The notes beneath the pieces were generated by a model. That model was not told the DNA's origin. It ran no database searches and was given only the letters and a program-made list of their open reading frames with translations. 30,373 nt of DNA from Desulfobacteraceae bacterium (GTDB lineage: Bacteria > Desulfobacterota > DSM-4660 > Desulfatiglandales > Desulfatiglandaceae), in contig DSCZ01000007.1 of the NCBI GenBank assembly GCA_011048855.1, positions 1-30,373 on the forward strand, read 5' to 3'. Position 1 is the stretch's first letter; each line of letters begins with the position of its first letter. The translations under genes and the position numbers were made by a program. Of the stretch, positions 7,102-14,422 are shown one piece after another.

Positions 7102-8001
7102 TTACTTGAGGCTGAAACGCACCGGGACCTTGACACGCATCGAAACAGGGAGCCCGTTTTTTGTGCCGGGTTGGAAACGCCATCCGGCAACTGCGGAAAC
7201 GGCGGCTTCATCCAGGATGCGGTGCCCACTCGAAGAATACATGGCAACTTCTTTTACGTGGCCGTCCCGGCTCACCAGCACATCGAGCACCACGGTACCG
7301 GAATATCCTCTGCGCCTGGCGACCCGCGGATAGTTCGGAGGGTCGTTTTCCAGATAATTTGGTTTCGCCTCTATGATCGCCGGAGCAGATCGATCCGGAA
7401 CCCCCAACAGAGGTGATGCAGCCTGCTCTTTTTCCACCGAAGCGGCATCGAAAGGTGTACCGCTTTTTGGAGGTTGAGGGGGCTCCAAGGCAGGAGAATC
7501 TTCTCTTTTATGTTTTTTGGAGGATACAGGAGCAGGCTTCACCGGTTTTTCACGTACGTGATCGCAAACGGCTGTGTCCTCCGCATGCGTCAATGGTTCC
7601 ACATCAGGAACCGGTTCAGGCTCCACCGTCGAGCCGGACACCTGTGGCGGTTCGAATTCGGGAGACGCCGGTTGTCGAGTCACTGGTTCGGGTTCAGGAA
7701 TCAGTGCGGGCTCAGGAGCCGGTTCGGGTTCTGACCGAGGTGGGGATTCGGGCAACGGTTCAGGTAGGTTTTCATCCGCAGAGTCGGGGATTGGCACCTC
7801 CTCGGTCGGGAGATCCGATGCAGTATCGATCGAGTCGGAGATGTCCTCTTTCGGTTCGGGTCGCGACAACACCTGTAATTCAATGGTGATGGATTTATCC
7901 ACACCCTTCCCCGGCAGTGTTCCACGCCACGGCGGCTCCGTCACCAGCAGCAACGCATGGATTCCGAGAGCGATAACCGCGGCCAGAAACAACCGTTTCA
8001 C
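7102..8001 (-). CDS. tonB: TonB-family energy transducer
   Basis: A 299-aa protein that spans the periplasm and passes proton-motive force from ExbBD to outer-membrane receptors. One N-terminal membrane anchor (LFLAAVIALGIHALLLV, about 4-20) is followed by a very long Pro/Glu-rich linker with repeated PEPEPAPEP-type units (about 50-150). The C-terminal TonB domain (about 215-299) contains YPRVARRRGYSGTVVLDVLV, GHVKEVAMYSSSGHRILDEAA and WRFQPG. The start is a GTG 5 nt after the exbD stop, so translation is coupled. No receptor gene is in the window. Confidence 0.92.
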   Translation of the reverse strand: MKRLFLAAVIALGIHALLLVTEPPWRGTLPGKGVDKSITIELQVLSRPEPKEDISDSIDTASDLPTEEVPIPDSADENLPEPLPESPPRSEPEPAPEPALIPEPEPVTRQPASPEFEPPQVSGSTVEPEPVPDVEPLTHAEDTAVCDHVREKPVKPAPVSSKKHKREDSPALEPPQPPKSGTPFDAASVEKEQAASPLLGVPDRSAPAIIEAKPNYLENDPPNYPRVARRRGYSGTVVLDVLVSRDGHVKEVAMYSSSGHRILDEAAVSAVAGWRFQPGTKNGLPVSMRVKVPVRFSLK

Positions 8002-8006
8002 CGGAC

Positions 8007-8408
8007 TCAGTCAACCTCCGCCTGCAGGGAAATGTTCGTAAATCCCCCGCTTTTCAATTGATCAAGCACCTCGAAGAGTTCCTGGTAAGTGAGATTCCTG
8101 TCCGCAAAAAGCAGTGCTCCTTTTTCGTCGCCCTTCTGCGGAAGGCCTTGAAGATATACCGCAAGGCTCTCAACATCCACCAGCTCACCATCCACGTAAA
8201 CGCGGCCGTCGGCTTTCACGGTCACTGAAACCAGCAGCCGTTTATCTACACCAGCTGTCTTCGAGGAAGGCAGAACCACCGGCAGGCCTTTATGCACGGC
8301 CATAGAGAGCATGGCATAGATGAAAAATACCAGCAAAAGAAACACGATGTCGATCAGGGGCAACATTTCGATACGTGCCCGCCTGGCCGACCCGCGCGGA
8401 ACTTTCAT
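8007..8408 (-). CDS. exbD: ExbD/TolR-type biopolymer transport protein
   Basis: A 133-aa protein with a short cytoplasmic N-terminus and one membrane helix beginning MLPLIDIVFLLLVFF (about 15-29), whose Asp is the conserved proton-carrying residue. A periplasmic domain ending LDQLKSGGFTNISLQAEVD follows. Its ATG overlaps the exbB stop by 4 nt and it is followed after 5 nt by tonB. It is part of the ExbB-ExbD-TonB inner-membrane motor. A TolR role is less likely because the partner gene is TonB and no tol-pal genes are seen. Confidence 0.94.
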   Translation of the reverse strand: MKVPRGSARRARIEMLPLIDIVFLLLVFFIYAMLSMAVHKGLPVVLPSSKTAGVDKRLLVSVTVKADGRVYVDGELVDVESLAVYLQGLPQKGDEKGALLFADRNLTYQELFEVLDQLKSGGFTNISLQAEVD

Positions 8409-9037
8409 GACGAATGACCTCCTTCTACCTTTTCGCCCTGAACCAGCTTTTCGTATACGATTTCAAGGCTGGTTGCATAGATTTCTATGTTGCTTGCGGC
8501 GCCTTCCACCCGGCTGTTGAAATAATTAAACGGCAACACGGAAAGTATCGCGATCGAAAGGCCTGCTGCGGTCGTTATCAGGGCCTGGGCAATGCCTCCG
8601 GTGACGGCCTCGGGATGGTCGATTCCAGTGCTTCCCAGCATCTCGAACGAAGTTATGATCCCGATCACGGTACCCAGAATTCCAAGAAGGGGCGCCACGG
8701 TGATCATTGTATCGAGCACGCTCAGGTAGCGTCTCATTCTGGCGATCTCTTCGGCGGCAGCGGATTCCATCGCTTTGGTCATGGAAAACTCCCGGTGCAG
8801 GATGCCGCTGACCATAATCCGCACCACATGGTCCAGTGAACCTGCGACCTTCACCCGGACGCCTTCCCAGTCCCCTTCCCTGCACAGTTCCAGCACCCCC
8901 TCCACCAGGCGTCTGTCCGTGCGCATGTCTTCCCTGATCCAGAAAAGTGTGCGTTCAATAATCACCGTCAGAGATATCAACGAACAGGCCAGCAACGGAT
9001 ACATCAGCGGGCCGCCTTTAACGAAAAACTCGATCAT
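8405..9037 (-). CDS. exbB: ExbB/TolQ-type proton channel (MotA/TolQ/ExbB family)
   Basis: A 210-aa inner-membrane protein with three predicted membrane segments: about 11-31, then APLLGILGTVIGIITSFEML (family signature), then GIAQALITTAAGLSIAILSVLPFNYF. The length and signature match ExbB. It forms the proton channel with ExbD. AAGGTAG precedes the ATG. It is preceded by a small ORF (9210-9359) and a G-rich hairpin. Confidence 0.94.
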   Translation of the reverse strand: MIEFFVKGGPLMYPLLACSLISLTVIIERTLFWIREDMRTDRRLVEGVLELCREGDWEGVRVKVAGSLDHVVRIMVSGILHREFSMTKAMESAAAEEIARMRRYLSVLDTMITVAPLLGILGTVIGIITSFEMLGSTGIDHPEAVTGGIAQALITTAAGLSIAILSVLPFNYFNSRVEGAASNIEIYATSLEIVYEKLVQGEKVEGGHSS

Positions 9038-9134
9038 GAAGCTACCTTTGATTTTTTCTCACAATGTCTTTTGCCAGGAGTTCGCAACAAATCAGGAATC
9101 ACCATCCCCCTCCCCTTATCCACTATGCCGCGCC

Positions 9135-9168
9135 GGGTGGGGCCGGAGGTTCATCCCTCCCCCGACCC
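9135..9168 (-). promoter_or_regulatory. GC-rich imperfect hairpin in the leader of exbB
   Basis: On the plus strand GGGTGGGG-CCG-GAGG pairs with CCTC-CCCC-G-ACCC across a 6-nt loop, giving 12 base pairs with a 3-nt bulge and a single-nt bulge. It lies between the 49-aa ORF and exbB. There is no U-tract, so attenuation or mRNA protection are both possible. Confidence 0.4.
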
Positions 9169-9209
9169 GCTGTCCGCCGCCGGTGAAAAGGTTCCCGGAC
9201 TGTTCGATC

Positions 9210-9359
9210 TCACCCTGCGCGACCGTCGTCGCAGGGTTCATCATCATTCCAGGATCTCGAATACTCCGCGTCCGAAGGTTCGGTGCACTTGGGCAGTTCG
9301 ACTTCCTCTATCTCCTGCTTTTCCTTTTCCGAATCCGGCTTCAAGCTATTGTTCGTCAT
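9210..9359 (-). CDS. Small acidic ORF of 49 aa upstream of exbB, function unknown
   Basis: The minus strand has AAAGGAGGAGCGTT directly before an ATG at 9359, and a 49-codon frame ending in TGA at 9210-9212. The peptide begins MTNNSLKPDSEKEKQEIEE and ends SWNDDEPCDDGRAG. It is strongly acidic and hydrophilic, with two cysteines and no membrane segment. The ribosome binding site is among the best in the window, which is the main reason for calling it. It could be a leader peptide or accessory protein of the exbBD-tonB operon. I recognise no family. Confidence 0.5.
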   Translation of the reverse strand: MTNNSLKPDSEKEKQEIEEVELPKCTEPSDAEYSRSWNDDEPCDDGRAG

Positions 9360-9474
9360 AACGCTCCTCCTTTTCTCAAAGGTTCAAATGTCCCCTTTTA
9401 CCCAAACTGTCAGATGGAGACATACATCTTTTTAATATAAAGTCACCCGATGCAAATGGCAACGGACAATGAAC

Positions 9475-9500
9475 TACCCCGCCGCAAGCAGCGGGGGGTA
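9475..9500. repeat. REP-like GC-rich palindrome
   Basis: TACCCC(G)CCGC - AAGCA - GCGGGGGGTA forms a strong hairpin with one unpaired G. Palindromes of this style (ACCCCGCCGCAAGCAGCGGGG) are a type I associate with dispersed extragenic repeats in Desulfobacterota genomes. Copy number in this genome cannot be seen here. Confidence 0.55.
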
Positions 9501-9519
9501 TCATTTCTCATCCTAAGCC

Positions 9520-9605
9520 GTCATTCCGTGCTTGACACGGAATCCAGGCAGCTTTTCTGGATACCGGCTGCAGTTTATCCCAAGTTTATTCGGGGCCGGT
9601 ATGAC
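9520..9605. repeat. MITE-like repeat with GTCAT...ATGAC ends
   Basis: An 86-bp element. The left half is a hairpin, ATTCCGTG (9523-9530) / CACGGAAT (9536-9543) with loop CTTGA, followed by CCAG. The right half is CTGGATACCGGC...GCCGGTATGAC. The ends GTCAT and ATGAC are inverted. This CGTCATTCC...GGAATCCAG pattern is common among small non-autonomous dispersed repeats in Gram-negative bacteria. No transposase is nearby. Confidence 0.55.
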
Positions 9606-9749
9606 CAATGCACGGCAAGCCGCGGGGAATGAAACCCGAATGGGATTCGAAAAGTCTTGAGCGGAACGATGGCACATGATATTCAATTCTTCTAGCGACG
9701 GAAAGTTTAAGGCCGCGCATTTTCCAGGAGGGATGACGGCGGAAAAGCA

Positions 9750-10760
9750 ATGAGTGTAGAAACAGCCAGGGAAGTTTTGAAAATAGAGGCACAGTCTATT
9801 CTCGATCTCGCAGAAAGAGTAGGCGAGGAATTCGAGCGTGCGGTCTCGATGATTTTTTCATCCAAGGGCAGGGTGATACTGACAGGGATGGGAAAATCCG
9901 GTCTTATCGGTCGGAAAATAGTCGCCACACTCAACAGCACCGGAACACCGTCACTCTTTCTCCACCCGGCCGAAGCCATCCATGGAGATTTGGGTATGGT
10001 GACCCGGGACGACGTTGTTGTCGCCGTATCCAACAGCGGCCGTACAGCCGAAATCAATGCCATCCTCCCGATCATCAAAAGCATGGGAACCAAAATAATC
10101 GCGTTAACGGGCCGCCTGGATTCTCCTCTTGCGGAAACAGCCGACGTGGTTATCGACGTGGCGGTGGAAAGAGAAGCCTGCCCGATGGGGCTGGCACCAA
10201 CCGCAAGCACGACAGCAGCGCTTGCAATGGGCGATGCCCTCGCGGTTGCTTTGATCGGTCGGCGTCATTTCAATCTCGAGGATTTCCGTCGTTTTCACCC
10301 GGGCGGAAGCCTGGGGGATCGGCTTCGTCAGAAAGTCAAGGAAGTGATGCGAACCGGGGACAGGGTCCCCTCCGTCCGTACCGGCACACTTCTCAGGGAT
10401 GCGCTTCGCACCATCAACGAAAAGACACTCGGGGCCACCCTCGTGGTCGACTGGGATTCAAGGCTCGCAGGAATCATCACTGATGGGGACCTGAGGCGCT
10501 GCCTGAGCGAATACGACCGGGTACATGAACTTCCGGTGGAAAAAGTAATGACCCGGTCGCCCAGAACCATAACAGAAGATCAGAGCACCGCCGAAGCAAT
10601 AGGAATTATGGAGCTTTATTCCATCACCCTTCTGGCTATAGTCGATGCACAGAAAAAGGTAAAAGGAGTCGTTCACCTCCACGACCTCCTGGGCGGAGAG
10701 GATTTCAGAGTAAATGAGCAGAACGGACAAAACTTTACCACCCCGTGGCCTGATCGCTGA
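9750..10760 (+). CDS. kdsD: D-arabinose 5-phosphate isomerase (KdsD/KpsF/GutQ family)
   Basis: A 336-aa cytoplasmic enzyme that makes arabinose 5-phosphate from ribulose 5-phosphate for Kdo (lipopolysaccharide) synthesis. The N-terminal SIS domain contains TGMGKSG (45-51, K49), LHPAEAIHGDLGM (H78), SNSGRTAE (94-101, E101) and RRFHPGGSLGDRL (H183). These four correspond to the catalytic-site residues of E. coli KdsD with an offset of ten. Two CBS domains follow (about 200-255 and 265-322). The normal family end is at HDLL, and the last 15 residues are extra and overlap the next gene. GGAAA lies before the ATG. Confidence 0.95.
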   Translation: MSVETAREVLKIEAQSILDLAERVGEEFERAVSMIFSSKGRVILTGMGKSGLIGRKIVATLNSTGTPSLFLHPAEAIHGDLGMVTRDDVVVAVSNSGRTAEINAILPIIKSMGTKIIALTGRLDSPLAETADVVIDVAVEREACPMGLAPTASTTAALAMGDALAVALIGRRHFNLEDFRRFHPGGSLGDRLRQKVKEVMRTGDRVPSVRTGTLLRDALRTINEKTLGATLVVDWDSRLAGIITDGDLRRCLSEYDRVHELPVEKVMTRSPRTITEDQSTAEAIGIMELYSITLLAIVDAQKKVKGVVHLHDLLGGEDFRVNEQNGQNFTTPWPDR

Positions 10761-11673
10761 CCTGATAACCCCGTTCACCGCAGACGGAAAGCTCGATGCC
10801 GAAAGTCTTGAGCGGTTGATACGGCTTGTGTCGCCCCATATCCACGGCATGCTCGCGGCGGGCCCATCGGCGGGGGAAGGGTATGCACTGGATTGCGAAA
10901 CCAGGGCAGAAATCATGGTCCGCGCACTCGAGGCGCTTGAAGGAAAAGTGCCCCTTTTCGTTTGGATAACAACCGGGAATATCGAAAAAACTTTTTCTTT
11001 TCTGGAAACACTTGATCATGCCGCCGGCACGACACCGAGGGATCTTCTTTACTGGATCGACACGCCCCTTTATTACCACAGCAACCGGGGACTCGCGGCC
11101 CATTACAACGAGGCGTCCGGCCTTACCCAAAGACGACTGCTCCTTCACAACGACCCAGAATTGGTCTCGAGGTCGAACAAACTCCTTAAACGGGGGAATA
11201 TCCGGACTGCGATTCTCAAGGAACTCGTACAGATCGACCTCATTGCCGGGCTGGTGTTTTCAGGTTCGATGGATCGCGCCAGAAACTATCAGAAAGCCTG
11301 CCGTCTCAGGCAGGGCTTCAGAATTTACGATCACAACGAGGGTAATTTCCTGGATTTCCCCAGCATGAGCGGCGTTGTTTCAATCGGGGCGAATCTTGCG
11401 CCCAAACCCTGGCATGCGATAACCGAGACATCCCTGCAGAGAACCGGCGGGGATACGGCCTATCCTGACTTTCTTCATCAGATCTGGAAAATGGGTCGTC
11501 ACGTCAGGGCACTCAGAGAAGCATACCGCGACACCCCGGTGCCGGTTGTTAAAGCCGCACTCCACAAAATGGGCCTTATAGCTTCACCAAGAACCATAGC
11601 CCCGTTAGATGATGACATGTCGGAGCCGGCTAAGAGAATACTAGGTAAAATAAAGGAATTGGAGAGCTATTAA
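10714..11673 (+). CDS. DapA/N-acetylneuraminate lyase-family aldolase-like protein
   Basis: A 319-aa class I aldolase-fold protein. Family marks are the LITPFTADGKLD strand (17-28), GPSAGEGYAL (50-59, in place of GTTGE), TPLYYHSNRGL (117-127, active-site tyrosine) and the presumed Schiff-base lysine K169 in AILKELV. The arginine that binds the aspartate-semialdehyde carboxylate in true dihydrodipicolinate synthase is not evident in the LHNDPEL segment, and TT of GTTGE reads S/A. It is therefore probably a paralogue acting on another 2-oxo acid rather than DapA itself. The ATG lies inside kdsD and the frames overlap by 47 nt. GGAGAGG, about 12 nt upstream, is the candidate ribosome binding site. 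A sugar-acid substrate is conceivable from the neighbour, but this is inference. Confidence 0.82.
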   Translation: MSRTDKTLPPRGLIADLITPFTADGKLDAESLERLIRLVSPHIHGMLAAGPSAGEGYALDCETRAEIMVRALEALEGKVPLFVWITTGNIEKTFSFLETLDHAAGTTPRDLLYWIDTPLYYHSNRGLAAHYNEASGLTQRRLLLHNDPELVSRSNKLLKRGNIRTAILKELVQIDLIAGLVFSGSMDRARNYQKACRLRQGFRIYDHNEGNFLDFPSMSGVVSIGANLAPKPWHAITETSLQRTGGDTAYPDFLHQIWKMGRHVRALREAYRDTPVPVVKAALHKMGLIASPRTIAPLDDDMSEPAKRILGKIKELESY

Positions 11674-11719
11674 ACACATTTTACCTACGGCAACTGGCAG
11701 CACTTTCCGCCTCATTTCA

Positions 11720-11801
11720 TTGAAACCTCTCTCGATCAAGGGTTTGAGATGAACGATAACCGCACTGTTATATCTGGTTTCAAGCATATTTCCGAGAGAG
11801 G
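11720..11801. repeat. Two crossing inverted repeats between convergent genes
   Basis: TTGAAACC (11720-11727) pairs with GGTTTCAA (11776-11783), and CCTCTCTCG (11726-11734) pairs with CGAGAGAGG (11793-11801). The two pairings cross and share two bases, so they are alternative structures or a pseudoknot. The spot lies between the convergent aldolase-like and aminopeptidase genes, and there is no U-rich terminator. Confidence 0.35.
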
Positions 11802-11804
11802 CGT

Positions 11805-13004
11805 TCACCGGGCAAATTTTCCGTCCTCGTAGATAATCTTCCGGGATCCGTCTTTCAAAACCGCGGTCACGGTTTTTTTCTCGGTATTCACCAGGTCCCA
11901 GTGGAGTGCGGAATCGTTGAATCCGAGAGCTTTTTTTTTCGCGGCCGTGAGTTCGGAGGGATTCCCGTCATAGGTATCCGAATAAGACGCCCCCAACGCT
12001 ATATGACAGTTCCCGTGGCGGCCGCCGAAATTTTCATCATAGAGAGTGTTGGCCATAAATTTGTCGATCCGGGAAAAGCGGATGTCCGTCAGCGAAAATT
12101 CACCCACGCGGCGCGCTCCTTTATCCATCGAAATCTGGCTTTCAGCGAATTTTTCTCCTGTGGCGGCCTCAAGCTTCGCCACCACTCCCTTGTTGAATTC
12201 GAGCCTGACGCCTTCGACGAGATTCCCGCTTCTAAAAGAAGGCTGATCGGCATAATAGACTCCGCTCACACTGCGCCGGTCCGGAGAAAGAAAAAGCTCG
12301 AAACTGGGGATATTGTGACCGGAAATACCTATCCATTTTCTCCGCTCACCAGGAGCCACGGTCAGGTCGCAGTGTTCGGACTCCACGTGGTATGTCTTTA
12401 CTTCAATTTTGTTCAACCAACGTTTGATCTCGCCGGCCCTCCGGTAAACTTCTTTCCATTCAGCCACGGGATCTGAGGCGTCGAGATAACAAGCACGCAT
12501 CACCTGGCGTTCGTACTCCTCGAGAGTGAGCCCCGCATGCCGTGCCTGGCACTCGGTGGGCACCGCACAGAGCGTCCAGCCGAATACCCCCTGCTCTTCT
12601 CTCCGCATGATGATGTCCCGGAGCGGCTTTCTGGCTACAGCGGCCTTGGCGATGCGCACGGGATCTACACCGGCCAGGTGTGTCAGCGATGCGGGTGCAT
12701 GGAAATACACACTTCCGTTAACCGCGTTGTTCAACACATCCTCCCCGGGGGCAATGAACTTCAACTGCCTGGAGTTGGTCTTCTCATAAAACATCTGTTC
12801 CATGGCGGGCGTTCCGCCGATCCGCACCACCGCGTTCATTCCCAACTCGAGCACACGGCCGTATACCTTTTCGACAAGCGCCATCGCAGCCGGATCACCT
12901 CGCAAGACCACGATATCCCCTTTTTTAAACCGCCCGCTCCTTGCCGTCTTCAACCCCCATATCAAAACATCCGCATATCTTCCCAGGTACTTTTCCGAAA
13001 GCAT
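11805..13004 (-). CDS. M29-family (thermophilic-type) metallo-aminopeptidase
   Basis: A protein of about 399 aa that removes N-terminal residues from peptides in the cytoplasm using two metal ions. The M29 core is clear: EGVRLEF and GEFSL supply the metal-binding glutamates, followed by SRIDKFMANTLYDENFGGRHGNCHIALG, with SYSDTYDG and ALHWDLV giving His, Tyr, His and Asp ligands. The length fits the AmpS/AmpT family. I start at the ATG at 13004 because GGGAG lies 5 nt before it. The ATG five codons upstream has no Shine-Dalgarno. It is the last gene of a minus-strand cluster, 33 nt after the PUA-like gene. Confidence 0.93.
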   Translation of the reverse strand: MLSEKYLGRYADVLIWGLKTARSGRFKKGDIVVLRGDPAAMALVEKVYGRVLELGMNAVVRIGGTPAMEQMFYEKTNSRQLKFIAPGEDVLNNAVNGSVYFHAPASLTHLAGVDPVRIAKAAVARKPLRDIIMRREEQGVFGWTLCAVPTECQARHAGLTLEEYERQVMRACYLDASDPVAEWKEVYRRAGEIKRWLNKIEVKTYHVESEHCDLTVAPGERRKWIGISGHNIPSFELFLSPDRRSVSGVYYADQPSFRSGNLVEGVRLEFNKGVVAKLEAATGEKFAESQISMDKGARRVGEFSLTDIRFSRIDKFMANTLYDENFGGRHGNCHIALGASYSDTYDGNPSELTAAKKKALGFNDSALHWDLVNTEKKTVTAVLKDGSRKIIYEDGKFAR

Positions 13005-13037
13005 AACAACTCCCTTCATTTTGCAATACCAGTTCCA

Positions 13038-13562
13038 TTACCAATCCAGGCCGGCGATCTCCCTCGCCCTGAGTTGACTTCTTACCTCTCCGCCTACAAG
13101 CAAACCCAGCCCGACAACCCCGTAATCCGACACCGCCAGAATCACGTAGCCCTGCCCCCACCCGGGGTCCGCAGGAATCCGTTCTCCGCTCAAAAGTCTT
13201 TGCAGGGCGATTCTGTCAAGCTCGAGGATCATCCTTGTCGCGAGCCCGCCGAAAACCTGTATGAATCGGGTCGTCGGTTTTATGAAACTCCCGACCCGTT
13301 CGAAAGCCTTGAGGCCTGCCTGGACCGCTTTAAGCCGCACCGCCTGTTCGAGATGGGCGCTTTTGCTCAAGAGATGCCAGCTACGGGAAGTTTTAAGCAG
13401 CATAAAATCATCGAAAACACCGCACGGAATTCCGAAACGTTCTTCCAGGTGACCCAGAAGCAGCCGTCTGTCATCTTCTCCGGCGTATTCGGGCCATGAA
13501 GAATCCCACCGAATCGACTCGGTGGGGATAAAACCGGGCTGCGGCTGTGAGTCTTGAATCAT
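13038..13562 (-). CDS. PUA-like RNA-binding protein, detached partner of the RNA methyltransferase
   Basis: A 174-aa protein that starts inside the preceding methyltransferase gene (92-nt overlap). The ATG at 13562 has AAAAAGGAG at good spacing. The C-terminal half (GQGYVILAVSDYGVVGLGLLVGGEVRSQLR) resembles the PUA-like C-terminal domain of RsmF/NOP2-type rRNA methyltransferases, with an N-terminal RWDSSWPEYAGEDDRRLLLGHLEERFGI segment like the linker domain before it. In many bacteria these domains are fused to the catalytic part. Here they are a separate overlapping frame. I infer that it assists RNA binding by the neighbour. The assignment rests on visual similarity only. Confidence 0.72.
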   Translation of the reverse strand: MIQDSQPQPGFIPTESIRWDSSWPEYAGEDDRRLLLGHLEERFGIPCGVFDDFMLLKTSRSWHLLSKSAHLEQAVRLKAVQAGLKAFERVGSFIKPTTRFIQVFGGLATRMILELDRIALQRLLSGERIPADPGWGQGYVILAVSDYGVVGLGLLVGGEVRSQLRAREIAGLDW

Positions 13563-14376
13563 AATGCTCCTTTTTACGGGACGAAAGCCCGGGTTCTTGA
13601 TTGAAACCCGTTTGAACGGGCAAAAGTTCTGCATCCCTCTGTTCCAGGAGGTACTGTACCACGGCCTCGTTTTCATCGGGGTTGTATGTACACGTGGAAT
13701 ACAGCATGATCCCACGGTCCGCCAGCATATCGAACCCCCTTAACAGTATCCGCTTCTGGAGCTCCTGGAGTATCATCCGCCCGCGTCTTCCTGATGGTTT
13801 TTTATGTTCCTTTTCAGCCCTCAAACCTCCCTCGCCGGAACATGGGACATCGGCCAGGATGAAATCGAAACGGTTCCGCATGGGAAATTCCTGGGCCTGG
13901 TAGCCGGTAACCACCGCATTCATAATCCCAAGCCTGGTCAATGTATGGCCCAGTGGGCTCTGTCGCGCCGGCACCAGTTCATTCGCCACGACAAGCCCCC
14001 TGTTCTGCATCAATTCACTGATATGTGCGGTCTTTCCTCCAGGTGCCGCACACATGTCGAGCACCCTCGAGCCTGGGGACGGGTTAAGAACCACAGCCGC
14101 AAGGCAGCTGGTAAGGGCCTGGGGATGAATGCAGCCAAGGTGGTATTCCGGGAGATTACCGGGATGAGAAACGCCTTCGAGGACATAAAAGGAACCATAA
14201 CGTTCCGAAACCTGCGAGGCTTTGATCCCACGGGAACTCAAGGACGATAATACATCCTCCGGCCGGGCTTTGAGCCGGTTTATACGCACGTGGACAGGAG
14301 GAGGCCGATGAACGGCCTGCTCAAAGAAGGAAAAATCCGGGATAAAATCCATGTACTCGTCGAATACAAAATCCAT
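13471..14376 (-). CDS. RNA (cytosine-5-)-methyltransferase, NOP2/Sun/RsmB-F family
   Basis: A 301-aa SAM-dependent enzyme that methylates cytosine C5 in rRNA or tRNA. The SAM site is VLDMCAAPGGKTAHI (105-119). The paired cysteines are in DVPCSGEGG (C179, motif IV) and YSTCTYNPDENE (C229, motif VI), with C229 as the expected nucleophile. VHVRINRLK near residues 28-36 is the usual N-terminal motif. It lacks the C-terminal PUA-like domain of RsmF, which is encoded by the overlapping next gene. The start region is unusual: a (AT)7 tract (14375-14388) overlaps the first ATG, and no strong Shine-Dalgarno is seen there or before the second ATG (M9). Confidence 0.93.
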   Translation of the reverse strand: MDFVFDEYMDFIPDFSFFEQAVHRPPPVHVRINRLKARPEDVLSSLSSRGIKASQVSERYGSFYVLEGVSHPGNLPEYHLGCIHPQALTSCLAAVVLNPSPGSRVLDMCAAPGGKTAHISELMQNRGLVVANELVPARQSPLGHTLTRLGIMNAVVTGYQAQEFPMRNRFDFILADVPCSGEGGLRAEKEHKKPSGRRGRMILQELQKRILLRGFDMLADRGIMLYSTCTYNPDENEAVVQYLLEQRDAELLPVQTGFNQEPGLSSRKKEHYDSRLTAAARFYPHRVDSVGFFMARIRRRR

Positions 14377-14388
14377 ATATATATATAT
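14375..14388. repeat. (AT)7 dinucleotide tract at the methyltransferase start
   Basis: Fourteen bases of alternating A and T run into the predicted start codon of the RNA methyltransferase gene and occupy the Shine-Dalgarno spacing region. Slippage there would change the spacing or remove the ATG context. Confidence 0.7.
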
Positions 14389-14422
14389 CCAAAGGCAGAA
14401 AGCACGCCGGAATGAAGCCGCA

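Larger units (their letters stand above)
9360..9749. other. Gene-poor stretch with palindromic repeats
   Basis: This 390-bp gap between the 49-aa ORF and kdsD has no convincing gene. Its contents are the two palindromic repeats at 9475-9500 and 9520-9605. A short A/T-rich patch at about 9425-9445 could hold the promoter of the exbB operon, but I cannot define boxes there with confidence. Confidence 0.6.

Noticed and set aside
7574..8041. Gly/Ser-rich 155-aa frame on the plus strand
   Set aside because: The repeats (SGSGS...) are the reverse complement of the Pro/Glu-rich TonB linker, not a real gene.
9100..9180. Possible G-quadruplex in the exbB leader
   Set aside because: G-runs are present on the minus strand, but they pair better as the hairpin at 9135-9168, and the run count and spacing are not convincing.
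12537..13499. 320-aa open frame on the plus strand
   Set aside because: It lies antisense to the aminopeptidase and PUA-like genes, both of which have clear family motifs and starts, and its translation is low in motif content and rich in His, Pro and Arg.
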